14,412 bases of DNA from an uncultured Clostridia bacterium (GCA_937894465.1 CALCRE010000061.1:1-14412); one strand, 5' to 3'. Shown: positions 1 through 6,388, numbered from the stretch's first letter. The notes: a model not told the origin generated them from the letters alone. Numbers and translations are program-made.

Positions 1-386
1 AATGATTATTGGATTCAAGGTGCTTTTATGATGCTATCCATATCCATATCAGTTCTTACTCCGTAATTGCTCTTGTCTTTTTACCACTGCCATCGGTTTA
101 TCCGAAGAAATATATTTTAGAGGAATGATTCAAAGCAAATTATTGACTTGTTTCACAATGAAGCAATCCAATATGCTTTCTTCTTTATTATTTGCTTTGG
201 TCCATGCTTAGCCTTATTCCCGTCATCCTCTGGCATGTGTTATTTGATTTATTCAAATGGATTTCTCAAGTTGATGAAAAAACCGAGATAATCTTAATTA
301 TCATACAATCTCTCATCATGGTTGCATATGCAATCTACTTGTGCATGAAGTTACCTTCGGACGAATACAAGAAAAGCTTGCTTTGA
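1..386 (+). pseudogene. CPBP (CAAX-type) intramembrane metalloprotease remnant, frameshifted
   Basis: This is the broken 3' part of a membrane protease gene of the CPBP/Abi family, open at the left window edge. Frame 1 reads a hydrophobic stretch up to a TAA at about 61-66. Frame 2 then carries the first family motif, SEEIYFRG (EExxxR, about 101-124), and the second, FALVH (about 191-205), before a TAG at 209-211. The third motif (HxxxD, as HVLFD in LWHVLFDLF) appears only in frame 3, which ends in a TGA at 384-386. Motifs two and three are about ten residues apart, whereas intact members usually have several tens, so an internal deletion is likely as well as frameshifts. Known members cleave membrane-embedded substrates or serve bacteriocin immunity. 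This copy cannot make the full protein as sequenced. Confidence 0.75.
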
Positions 387-402
387 GCCTTTCTTGTATT
401 CG
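362..402. terminator. Perfect 13-bp inverted repeat between convergent genes
   Basis: The arms CGAATACAAGAAA (362-374) and TTTCTTGTATTCG (390-402) are exact reverse complements around a 15-base loop. The hairpin overlaps the end of the protease remnant and sits 11 bases beyond the stop of the 4Fe-4S gene at 414. The position fits a bidirectional terminator, but neither side has a clear T-run, so the function is inferred from symmetry and location only. Confidence 0.4.
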
Positions 403-413
403 AACTATTTGGT

Positions 414-1538
414 TTACCAAGTTTCTTTTTGTTCACCGTCTCGAATGCCAGGATAAAGTTGATCCAAAGCTTCTTCTCTGAAGGGGTTGATGACACCTAC
501 TTTTTCTCCTTCTCTTTCAACCGGTATATCCCATCCCTTCTTGCGATAAAAGGGATTTTTAAATTTGTTTTCAATCCGATTGGACTTTTCAAGAGAATCC
601 ATACATGCCCTGATACAACCCTTGGCTCCGCACAATGCAAAATAGCCGCAGTGATTGAGGATATATTTATAATACTTCACAATGGAACCTGCGTTTTCTT
701 CATAGAAACAATTTGTCCATGCGCCTTGAGCAATAGGATAGGTAAGCCTGTATGCTTCTTCTTCCGTAGCATCGGATTTTGATACATCAAAATTCATATT
801 GGGAAAATCTTTCTTCAAGAATGGAGAGACTGTGTTATTTAATCCGTGGTGTGTTAATGTGCATCTGCCCATGTGAACATCAGCCCAAGAAATTTTCTTC
901 CCCCCTATTTCCACAGTAATCTTCTTCTCTTCCTCTTTTATATCAGGTATGGCGTTGGGAGGACAGTCTCTTGCGCATCTTCCACATTTGTTGCAAATGG
1001 TTCCCGGTTCTACGATGGGGTCCGGTTCCAATTCTGCATCGGTCAAGATGCAACCAAGTCGTACTCTAGGACCGAATTCCTTTGTCAAAAACACTTTGGA
1101 ATGCCCCATCTCCCCTACACCAGCGCCAACAGCCATTAATCTGACACTGCAAACCACATCATGGGGAACCTTGTCATCTGCCACAGGCCTTGAAGCCGGA
1201 CTTCTCTCCGGAACTGCAGGATAATGAGGAACCGCTTCCCAGCCGTGATCTTCTATAAAGCAAGCCATTTCATATGTAAGGCGCGGGCGAAATATCGTAT
1301 TCAACTTGTTGTATGCATAAAACGAATAATTGTGCCAATGGGTTCCTTCTTCAATTCCTCTGTACGATCCCCTCGGTATCCTCATCCCTATGACAACCAC
1401 GGACCTTGCATCCGGGAAATAGGTCTTCGGACTCATCAGAACAGGAGCATTGGTATATCGATCAATATCAGCAATACCTATAACATCAATTCCTAAACTT
1501 TTGGCTTTTTCCTTTATCATCTTGGAAGTTAGTTTCAC
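414..1538 (-). CDS. Cytoplasmic 4Fe-4S protein, QueG/reductive-dehalogenase-like (larger paralogue)
   Basis: A 374-residue iron-sulfur protein and the second gene of a two-gene operon. A ferredoxin-type cluster motif CNKCGRCARDCP lies at residues 182-193 (C182, C185, C188, C192). A looser group C297, C303, C308, C312 near the C-terminus probably completes a second cluster. The preceding segment (GAGVGEMGHSKV and TDAELEPDP, about 138-174) resembles the region before the clusters in epoxyqueuosine reductase QueG and corrinoid reductive dehalogenases. There is no Tat signal or membrane anchor, so it should be cytoplasmic and is unlikely to be a respiratory dehalogenase. The start is GTG, preceded by AAAGAGGTG at suitable spacing. 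It begins 37 bases after the stop of its paralogue. The substrate is unknown; cobalamin binding is a family-based guess. 'Epoxyqueuosine reductase' would be an over-annotation. Confidence 0.75.
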   Translation of the reverse strand: MKLTSKMIKEKAKSLGIDVIGIADIDRYTNAPVLMSPKTYFPDARSVVVIGMRIPRGSYRGIEEGTHWHNYSFYAYNKLNTIFRPRLTYEMACFIEDHGWEAVPHYPAVPERSPASRPVADDKVPHDVVCSVRLMAVGAGVGEMGHSKVFLTKEFGPRVRLGCILTDAELEPDPIVEPGTICNKCGRCARDCPPNAIPDIKEEEKKITVEIGGKKISWADVHMGRCTLTHHGLNNTVSPFLKKDFPNMNFDVSKSDATEEEAYRLTYPIAQGAWTNCFYEENAGSIVKYYKYILNHCGYFALCGAKGCIRACMDSLEKSNRIENKFKNPFYRKKGWDIPVEREGEKVGVINPFREEALDQLYPGIRDGEQKETW

Positions 1539-1575
1539 AGTCTAACACCTCTTTACACCTGATTTTTTATTTTAC

Positions 1576-2442
1576 TCATTGTTCGACCTTTACTTTTCTC
1601 TTTTTGTCATAGATATCAATAGACCATGCGTCATGTCTTCTGAAAGGTTTTTTAAAAGAGTTGGACACCTTTTTTTGAACATCCAATTCATGTACACAGG
1701 TTCTGACACATAAAGCCGCCAAGCGATCCGGTTTTGCCGACTTTAACAGTCGATTGGCAAAAGCTCCGTTTTGGCACTTCTTGCACAGGTTGAAATCAAT
1801 GTTGCCAATCTCCATCTGCTTTCCGCATATTTTCACCGTTTTGCGTTCTGTGAAGGCTCCGAGAGGACAAACCTTAGCACATTTGTTACACTGTGTGCAA
1901 ACCCGCTCTTCCAAAATTGGATCCTGTTCGATTTCCGCATCAGTGATGATCATTTGCCAGCGTTGCCTCGGACCGAATTCCGGGGTCAATATTTCACCGC
2001 AATAACCGATTTCTCCAAGTCCGCATGCCACTGCTGCATATTGAAAATCAGGTGTTACATTCGGAGCGGTTTTTCCTTCCCCTACCGGAACACCCATTTT
2101 CTTTGCCTCAACAGGATTAGGGAACATGGGAACCGCTTCATACCCTCTATCCTCCAGATACCTAGTCATTTCGTAGCACATAGAGGAGTTAAAGTTATCA
2201 TCCAACCAAGAGGAACCGAACATACTGTAGTCACCAAAATTCGTTCCTTCTTCAATACCCCTTAAGGCACCTCTGGTGATTCTTTTACCGATTAAAATCA
2301 CGGTTTTCCCTTCCGGGAAAATGACAAAGGGGTTTTCTTCCGGTACTACACCATTAAACCTCTCCTGTGATGCAAATCCGATCAGGTCCACTCCCATTGT
2401 TTTTGCATACTCTTTCAAGTCTTTTTTAAAATCACTCATCAT
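1576..2442 (-). CDS. Cytoplasmic 4Fe-4S protein, QueG/reductive-dehalogenase-like (smaller paralogue)
   Basis: A 288-residue paralogue of the downstream gene and first gene of the operon. Shared features include the RGIEEGT segment (about 61-67), GLGEIGY (141-147), EFGPRQRW and TDAEIEQDP (about 155-175), then CTQCNKCAKVCP with cysteines at 182, 185, 188 and 192, the same numbers as in the larger protein. A second cysteine set (C220, C223, C245, C249) probably binds another cluster. It lacks the roughly 80-residue insertion that separates the clusters in the larger paralogue. The start is ATG with AAGGAG eight bases upstream; a second ATG follows directly. An operator-like palindrome at 2497-2510 and a TATAAT at 2514-2519 lie upstream, so expression is probably controlled by the LacI-type regulator encoded next door. 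The reaction is unknown; a redox step using a corrinoid or another cofactor is possible. Confidence 0.75.
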   Translation of the reverse strand: MMSDFKKDLKEYAKTMGVDLIGFASQERFNGVVPEENPFVIFPEGKTVILIGKRITRGALRGIEEGTNFGDYSMFGSSWLDDNFNSSMCYEMTRYLEDRGYEAVPMFPNPVEAKKMGVPVGEGKTAPNVTPDFQYAAVACGLGEIGYCGEILTPEFGPRQRWQMIITDAEIEQDPILEERVCTQCNKCAKVCPLGAFTERKTVKICGKQMEIGNIDFNLCKKCQNGAFANRLLKSAKPDRLAALCVRTCVHELDVQKKVSNSFKKPFRRHDAWSIDIYDKKRKVKVEQ

Positions 2443-2478
2443 AAAGCCCTCTCCTTATCATTTATTTCATCCGGTATG

Positions 2479-2486
2479 AACCGGTT
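2479..2486. promoter_or_regulatory. AACCGGTT palindrome in the 4Fe-4S operon leader
   Basis: An 8-bp perfect palindrome, extended by near-symmetric flanks (TGAA on one side, TTCA on the other), lies between the main operator and the start codon at 2442. It has a central CG as LacI-family sites do, so it could be a weaker auxiliary site. No experiment or second identical copy supports this. Confidence 0.2.
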
Positions 2487-2496
2487 TCACTTATAG

Positions 2497-2510
2497 TAGA
2501 AACGTTTCTA
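2497..2510. promoter_or_regulatory. LacI-family operator upstream of the 4Fe-4S operon
   Basis: TAGAAACGTTTCTA is a perfect 14-bp palindrome with the central CG typical of LacI/GalR operators. It starts three bases past a minus-strand TATAAT (2514-2519), so it would cover the transcription start and block RNA polymerase. A copy differing at one base (3612-3625) sits at the same place relative to the regulator gene's own promoter. No good -35 is seen upstream of the TATAAT. A CcpA cre site is the main alternative, but the ends are TA/TA, not TG/CA. Confidence 0.65.
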
Positions 2511-2548
2511 TACATTATAAAAATCAAGTACAGCTTTCCTTGCATATT

Positions 2549-3565
2549 TTATATTTTCCTGTGTGATTTTCTCTCAACAACCTCGTTAGATAGCTTTTGT
2601 TTTATGATAGATGAATTTCCCTTTAACAGCTCAAATAATATACCCGCACTTGTCTCCCCTATTTCATAAATCGGTATTCTCACAGTGGTTAAAGCCGGTG
2701 TCAAATAATCGGCAGTGCTTTGGTCATTACAAGCAATTACCGAAATATCCTCCGGCACTTTTATTTGATTCTCTGCAAATGTTCTTAACAAAGAAGTAGC
2801 ATATGCTGTTTTGTTCACAATTACTGCTGAGGGTTTACGGTCAGCTTTAAATAGATCGATATGTTTAACCAGTGATTCATTGTCAAAGAACAAATCCGAT
2901 TCCGCCAACCCAAAATCATTGACGGCATCTTTGTATCCCTTCTTTCTTTGGATGGCTTGATTGGTAGAGACTTCATGCTTATCAGGAAGAACATAGCACA
3001 TCCTTCTGTGGCCTAACCGGTAAAGAAAACGGACTGCCGTATAAGTTGAAGAATAATAATCTATATATACATAGTTCAACTCCAGATCTTCCGTGCGTCC
3101 ATTGATGATTACCGCGGGAACATGATTCTGCTTTATATGCCGAATAAAATCGGCTTCATCGAAATTCTCCATTGGGTCTACATGTAGGAGAAGGATCACA
3201 CCGTCTATTTGTCTTTGCTTGTATAGATCGATGATCTTTTGGCTTGTCGTATGATCTTTGATATTGCAATAAATTACCGAGTATTGATTTTCTTCGGCAA
3301 TGTTGTCGACACCTTTTAACACATCGGTGAACACCGAATCCGACACATCCCAAAAGGTCGCAAGACAGATCATCATGGTTTTTTTAGTTCGCATACTTCT
3401 TGCGATACTGTTGGGTTTGTAGTTCAGCTTTTTTGCAGCATCTAAAACTTTAGACCGTGTTTTATCCGTTATGGATACATTCGGATTGTTATTTAACACA
3501 TAAGAAACAACGGAAATACTGACTCCGGCTTCTTTCGCTACATCTTTTATCGTCACTAATTTCAT
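2549..3565 (-). CDS. LacI/GalR-family transcriptional regulator
   Basis: A 338-residue repressor-type regulator, the usual length for the family. The N-terminal helix-turn-helix begins TIKDVAKEAGVSISVVSYVL, followed by the hinge region KLNYKPNSIARSMRTKKT (about residues 45-62). The rest is a periplasmic-binding-protein-like sensor domain with segments such as DGVILLL, RLGHRRMCYVLP and EDISVIACNDQ. The start is placed at the ATG at 3565, which has AGGTG four bases upstream; an in-frame ATG at 3598 has no ribosome binding site and would add eleven residues before the canonical N-terminus. A strong promoter (3631-3659) overlaps a 14-bp operator-like site, which points to autoregulation, and a matching site precedes the 4Fe-4S operon. 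The inducer is unknown; family members usually bind sugars or purines. Confidence 0.92.
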   Translation of the reverse strand: MKLVTIKDVAKEAGVSISVVSYVLNNNPNVSITDKTRSKVLDAAKKLNYKPNSIARSMRTKKTMMICLATFWDVSDSVFTDVLKGVDNIAEENQYSVIYCNIKDHTTSQKIIDLYKQRQIDGVILLLHVDPMENFDEADFIRHIKQNHVPAVIINGRTEDLELNYVYIDYYSSTYTAVRFLYRLGHRRMCYVLPDKHEVSTNQAIQRKKGYKDAVNDFGLAESDLFFDNESLVKHIDLFKADRKPSAVIVNKTAYATSLLRTFAENQIKVPEDISVIACNDQSTADYLTPALTTVRIPIYEIGETSAGILFELLKGNSSIIKQKLSNEVVERKSHRKI

Positions 3566-3611
3566 AAAGCACCTGCCCTGTACAAACCTCAAAACCATGA
3601 TACAGCAACTA

Positions 3612-3625
3612 TAGAAACGTTTATA
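3612..3625. promoter_or_regulatory. LacI-family operator at the regulator's own promoter
   Basis: TAGAAACGTTTATA matches the palindrome at 2497-2510 in 13 of 14 positions and keeps the AAACGTTT core. It lies five bases downstream of the regulator gene's -10 element and would cover its transcription start, consistent with negative autoregulation. Confidence 0.6.
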
Positions 3626-3630
3626 TAATT

Positions 3631-3659
3631 ATATTATTAAACCGTAACATAAATGTCAA
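3631..3659 (-). promoter_or_regulatory. Sigma-A promoter of the LacI-family gene
   Basis: On the minus strand a consensus -35 TTGACA (3659-3654) is followed after exactly 17 bases by TAATAT (3636-3631). The predicted transcription start near 3624 falls inside the operator-like palindrome, leaving a leader of about 60 bases before the ATG at 3565. Confidence 0.7.
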
Positions 3660-3671
3660 ACAAATCTTTTT

Positions 3672-3695
3672 AACTTAAATACCGGTACTTAACTT
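3672..3695. repeat. 24-bp imperfect palindrome centred on TACCGGTA
   Basis: The 24 bases are symmetric in ten of twelve base pairs around the core TACCGGTA (3679-3686). It lies just upstream of the regulator gene's promoter and directly abuts a plus-strand TTGACA (3695-3700). It shares the ACCGGT core with the palindrome at 2479-2486. It may be a protein-binding site; which protein is unknown. Confidence 0.35.
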
Positions 3696-3765
3696 TGACA
3701 TTGTTATCATCAAATATTAAAGTTATAACAAGGTAGTCCCATAACCTTTTGTTTTGTAAGAATAA

Positions 3766-3812
3766 AAACACGCCTTTTTGAATCTCTTGATTGAGATTTA
3801 ATAGGCGTGTTT
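3766..3812 (-). terminator. Rho-independent terminator of nagB
   Basis: A 10-bp outer stem (AAACACGCCT at 3766-3775, AGGCGTGTTT at 3803-3812) encloses an inner stem AATCTC/GAGATT. Read on the minus strand it starts 27 bases after the nagB stop and runs into a T-rich tract. The plus-strand exit is also T-rich, so it may work in both directions. Confidence 0.8.
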
Positions 3813-3838
3813 ATTTATGTTGACCTATAATTTTTATT

Positions 3839-4549
3839 TTAGTTGTTTTCAGCGAAGATGATTGTGCAATTCTGATGATAATGCAATATGGAAGCAGGAA
3901 TTTCAGGTGTACAAGATTCTTCTCTTAGCTTGTTGATAATGTCAGCCTTATCCGGGCCTGCAACCAAAACAATCTCCCTGGCCATCATGATGGTCTTTAT
4001 TCCCATACTCAATGCAGTCTTAGGAACATCATCTGCACTTTCGAAAAAGCGTTTGTTGGCTTCAATGGTTGATTCAGTTAATTTAACCAGTCTGGTGTAA
4101 TTGTGAAAAACATCATCCGGTTCGTTAAAACCTACGTGACCATTATGTCCTACCCCTAAAAGCTGCAGGTCTACACCGTTTGCATCTTTAATCTGTTCTT
4201 CGTAATTTTTACACTCTTCTTCTATATCGGCAGCTTTACCATTGGGGATATGAATGTTTTCTTTGGGTAGGTTAATGTGACCAAACAGGTTTTCCATCAT
4301 AAAATAGTAATAGCTTTGTGAATTCTCACGGCTTAATCCGTAATATTCATCTAAGTTGAATGTGGTAACCTGAGAAAAGTCCACAAGACCTTTTTGACAC
4401 ATTTCTATAAGGTTTTTATATGTGCCCAAGGGGCTCGAACCGGTTGCAAACCCCAATACACTGTTTGGTTTTTTGTTGACTTGTGCCGCGATCATGTTTG
4501 CAGCCATTTTGCTTAACGTATCATAGTTTTTTACTGTAATAATGTTCAT
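3839..4549 (-). CDS. nagB: Glucosamine-6-phosphate deaminase NagB
   Basis: NagB converts glucosamine-6-phosphate to fructose-6-phosphate and ammonia in the cytoplasm, feeding amino sugars from GlcNAc or chitin-like material into glycolysis. The 236 residues match the short Gram-positive form. Visible family motifs are the phosphate-binding loop LGFATGSSPLGTY (about 32-44), FNLDEYYGL with the catalytic Asp (about 64-72), GVGHNGHVGFNEP with the catalytic His and Glu (about 132-144), and the C-terminal MGIKTIMMAREIVLV and PASILHYH segments. Asn before Gly-His is common in the Firmicutes form. The ATG has AAAGGAG nine bases upstream, a promoter at 4618-4645 and a strong terminator downstream, so it appears to be transcribed alone. 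No nagA or GlcNAc transporter is seen next to it. Confidence 0.95.
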   Translation of the reverse strand: MNIITVKNYDTLSKMAANMIAAQVNKKPNSVLGFATGSSPLGTYKNLIEMCQKGLVDFSQVTTFNLDEYYGLSRENSQSYYYFMMENLFGHINLPKENIHIPNGKAADIEEECKNYEEQIKDANGVDLQLLGVGHNGHVGFNEPDDVFHNYTRLVKLTESTIEANKRFFESADDVPKTALSMGIKTIMMAREIVLVAGPDKADIINKLREESCTPEIPASILHYHQNCTIIFAENN

Positions 4550-4570
4550 TTACACGTACTCCTTTTTCTA

Positions 4571-4596
4571 ATGGTATTCAAACCATACAACGTATG
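4571..4596. promoter_or_regulatory. Overlapping inverted repeats in the nagB leader
   Basis: Two short inverted repeats overlap between the nagB -10 element and its ribosome binding site: ATGGT/ACCAT (4571-4575 and 4582-4586) and CATAC/GTATG (4584-4588 and 4592-4596). The TGGT...ACCA arms recall GntR-type amino-sugar regulator sites (NagR/DasR), but the spacing is longer than that consensus. This is a candidate operator only. Confidence 0.25.
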
Positions 4597-4617
4597 TTTT
4601 AATATTTCACTATTGAT

Positions 4618-4645
4618 ATTATACAGCAAAAAACGTTAATATCAA
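4618..4645 (-). promoter_or_regulatory. Promoter of nagB
   Basis: On the minus strand TTGATA (4645-4640) and a perfect TATAAT (4623-4618) are 16 bases apart, about 70 bases upstream of the nagB start. The spacer contains AACGTT, a fragment of the LacI operator core. Confidence 0.65.
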
Positions 4646-4658
4646 ACATAATGACTGT

Positions 4659-4688
4659 CATTTATGAACATTCCCATGATCATAAATG
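4659..4688. repeat. 9-bp inverted repeat at the XRE gene stop codon
   Basis: CATTTATGA (4659-4667) and TCATAAATG (4680-4688) are perfect reverse complements around a 12-base loop and overlap the stop codon at 4680-4682. There is no T-run on the minus-strand exit, so it is a poor intrinsic terminator. It may be an mRNA-stabilising hairpin or a binding site upstream of nagB. Confidence 0.3.
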
Positions 4689-5135
4689 GCTTTTCCAGCG
4701 TTTTAATGTGGGTACTAAGTCAGATAAAACTTTTCTTGCTTGCTCTTCAGTCATAGAAGGAGACTTCATAAACGGAATCGTATAATCAATCACACCATGT
4801 GCTGTAAGGTCGGGGTCTACCCATGCACCGTCTTTGAAACAATAAATGCAATAATCCACATTCAGAGTTCCGTCTGAATTCGTTCCAAGTTCATCTATTT
4901 TTCTTAAAGGATAAGTACAACATTGGCAAATTCGATTCCGTTTCAATCCTAGAAGTTCATCCGCCGATACACCAAACTCTTGCGAAATCATTTTCAATGT
5001 ATCAATGTTTGGTATGGCATCTCCTTTCTCCCAACGGGACACCGCTTGTCTTGTGACAAACAGTCTTTGTGCCATTTCTTCTTGTGTCAGCCGGTTTTTT
5101 GCCCTTATTTCCAATACCTTTTTACTTATATCCAC
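4680..5135 (-). CDS. XRE-family regulator with C-terminal zinc ribbon
   Basis: A 151-residue cytoplasmic regulator. Residues about 6-60 form a Cro/C1-type helix-turn-helix (NRLTQEEMAQRLFVTRQAVS, then RWEKGDAIPNIDTLKMIS). A compact cysteine domain follows, with CQCC (about 70-73), GTNSDGTLN and YCIYCFKDGAW (about 95-105), resembling the 'putative zinc ribbon' family (Pfam Zn_ribbon_2). Four cysteines are suitably placed for one zinc ion. The start is GTG with AAAGGAGG upstream. The gene is divergent from the methyltransferase operon, sharing a 174-base intergenic region that holds promoters for both sides, so it is the obvious candidate regulator of that operon. Whether the ribbon senses metal or redox state, or only mediates contacts, cannot be told from sequence. 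Confidence 0.88.
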   Translation of the reverse strand: MDISKKVLEIRAKNRLTQEEMAQRLFVTRQAVSRWEKGDAIPNIDTLKMISQEFGVSADELLGLKRNRICQCCTYPLRKIDELGTNSDGTLNVDYCIYCFKDGAWVDPDLTAHGVIDYTIPFMKSPSMTEEQARKVLSDLVPTLKRWKSHL

Positions 5136-5177
5136 TTTTCACGTCTCCTCCTTTGGCAACACTAATAACCCACATCC

Positions 5178-5206
5178 ATTATATCTTTTCACCAAGAGGT
5201 AAAAAA
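5178..5206 (-). promoter_or_regulatory. Likely promoter of the XRE regulator gene
   Basis: A perfect minus-strand TATAAT (5183-5178) lies about 43 bases upstream of the GTG start. The -35 region at 17-base spacing is only a T-tract (5206-5201), so the call rests mostly on the -10. Confidence 0.4.
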
Positions 5207-5240
5207 GCAATTCTTTGTTGCTATGCAAAAAATTGTTTCC

Positions 5241-5269
5241 TTGTAAAGTGAGAATGGCTGTGTGATAAT
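5241..5269 (+). promoter_or_regulatory. Promoter of the methyltransferase-to-deacetylase operon
   Basis: TTGTAA (5241-5246) and GATAAT (5264-5269) are 17 bases apart, and TGT directly precedes the -10 (an extended TGn element). The predicted start is about 35 bases upstream of the methyltransferase ATG at 5310. Confidence 0.55.
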
Positions 5270-5309
5270 AATATCTAAATGAGTAATAATTATGTTGGAG
5301 ACTTCATAT

Positions 5310-5981
5310 ATGGAAGACTATAATATCGTAAAAACAGATTTTAATGAAATATCCGAGCTTGAAGAAACAAAATGGAATCATAACAATTGTTATTTCACTC
5401 AACTGCTAAAGCACATACCGGATAATGCGGATACTTGTCTTGATATCGGCTGCGGCAAAGGTGAGCTTTCCTATATGTTATCTAAAAAGGCTCGGGAAGT
5501 CATTGCTGTTGACATTGCGGACCAAATGATTGAAAAGGCAAAAATTTTAAACCCTAATGGCAACATCCAATACATTTGCAGCAACATTCTGGAGTTGCAA
5601 TTTGAGGATGAGAGTCTTGACGTGATCATCACAACAGCAACAGCACATCACCTACCCTATGAATGGCTCCTAAACTTTTCTAAAAATAAGCTAAAACAGG
5701 GTGGAAAATTGATGGTGTTGGATCTTGCTAAAGCAAGTACAATTTTTGATTATGTAATATGGGGATGTGCCTTCTTTCCAAACATAATCATGAACTTAAT
5801 ACATAATGGTAGGTTGCAAAAGGATGATGCCCATGCAAAGAGTGTTTGGGAAAGGCACGGCCAACATGATACATACATGACGATTAATGAAGTTAAAGCA
5901 TTGACCAAAAAGCATTTATCGGGAAAGCCCAAAGTAAAACGCAAACTCTTTTGGCGATATACATTGATTTGGCAAAAGTAA
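5310..5981 (+). CDS. Class I SAM-dependent methyltransferase
   Basis: A 223-residue cytoplasmic methyltransferase of the Rossmann-fold type. The SAM-binding motif I is CLDIGCGKGEL (about residues 43-53), followed by the acidic residue in EVIAVDIADQM (D68), a motif II/III region SNILELQFEDESLDVIITT, and GGKLMVLDL (131-139) as the post-motif strand. The start is set at 5310 because GGAG lies nine bases upstream; an in-frame ATG at 5292 has a poorer site, and the better one would then fall inside the gene. The C-terminal part has a hydrophobic stretch (about 145-165), as in UbiE-like small-molecule methyltransferases. It is first of a four-gene plus-strand operon with DUF4180, GNAT and PIG-L proteins, which suggests a small-molecule substrate; the acceptor is unknown. 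Confidence 0.88.
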   Translation: MEDYNIVKTDFNEISELEETKWNHNNCYFTQLLKHIPDNADTCLDIGCGKGELSYMLSKKAREVIAVDIADQMIEKAKILNPNGNIQYICSNILELQFEDESLDVIITTATAHHLPYEWLLNFSKNKLKQGGKLMVLDLAKASTIFDYVIWGCAFFPNIIMNLIHNGRLQKDDAHAKSVWERHGQHDTYMTINEVKALTKKHLSGKPKVKRKLFWRYTLIWQK

Positions 5982-6010
5982 CAGATACCAATAAAGCAAA
6001 TGGAGTAAGT

Positions 6011-6388
6011 ATGGAAGTAAAGATTATACAAGAAAACAACAAAAATATAGCGATTGTTAATAGTGACAAACCATTGATTACGGATGTTCAATCTTCTTTG
6101 GATTTTATGGCGACCATCCATTATGAATATGGCTGTGACAATGTTATCATTGATAAAGAAGCTATAAGCGAAGAATTTTTTGACTTGAAGACAAGAATGG
6201 CAGGGGAAATTCTGCAGAAGTTTGTTACTTACCAAATGAGAATTGCCATCATAGGTGATTTCTCCGTGTATTCAAGTAAGAGCTTAAGGGATTTTATCTA
6301 TGAGAGTAACAAAGGTCAACACATATTTTTCTTAAGTGATGAAAGACAAGCCATCGATCAATTAAAGAGAGGTAATAATGGAGATTAA
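6011..6388 (+). CDS. DUF4180 domain protein
   Basis: A 125-residue protein recognised from its whole-length pattern (MEVKIIQENNKNIAIVNSD at the N-terminus, GCDNVIIDKEAISEEFFDL in the middle, YQMRIAIIGDFSVYSSKSL towards the C-terminus) as a DUF4180-type protein of unknown function. The predicted fold alternates strands and helices, with no signal peptide or membrane segment. The start is the ATG at 6011 with GGAG six bases upstream; extending to 5951 would overlap the methyltransferase and has no ribosome binding site. It begins 29 bases after the methyltransferase stop, and its end overlaps the next gene by 11 bases, so it is firmly in the operon and probably made together with the acetyltransferase. 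Confidence 0.75.
   Translation: MEVKIIQENNKNIAIVNSDKPLITDVQSSLDFMATIHYEYGCDNVIIDKEAISEEFFDLKTRMAGEILQKFVTYQMRIAIIGDFSVYSSKSLRDFIYESNKGQHIFFLSDERQAIDQLKRGNNGD

Noticed and set aside
414..2442. Calling the 4Fe-4S proteins respiratory reductive dehalogenases (RdhA)
   Set aside because: There is no Tat signal peptide and no RdhB-type membrane anchor gene; the proteins look cytoplasmic.
429..2479. Several plus-strand open frames opposite the two 4Fe-4S genes
   Set aside because: They are antisense to genes with clear family motifs, lack ribosome binding sites, and encode no recognisable domain.
3566..3598. Longer LacI-type protein starting at 3598
   Set aside because: There is no ribosome binding site, and the extra residues precede the canonical helix-turn-helix start; the ATG at 3565 has a good AGGTG.
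2497..3625. The AAACGTTT palindromes as CcpA cre sites
   Set aside because: Cre sites normally begin TG and end CA; both sites here begin and end TA. Their placement next to a LacI-family gene favours local regulation, although cre was not fully excluded.
5750..6235. Minus-strand open frame of 161 codons
   Set aside because: It is antisense to the methyltransferase and DUF4180 genes, has no promoter or ribosome binding site, and its translation is not protein-like.
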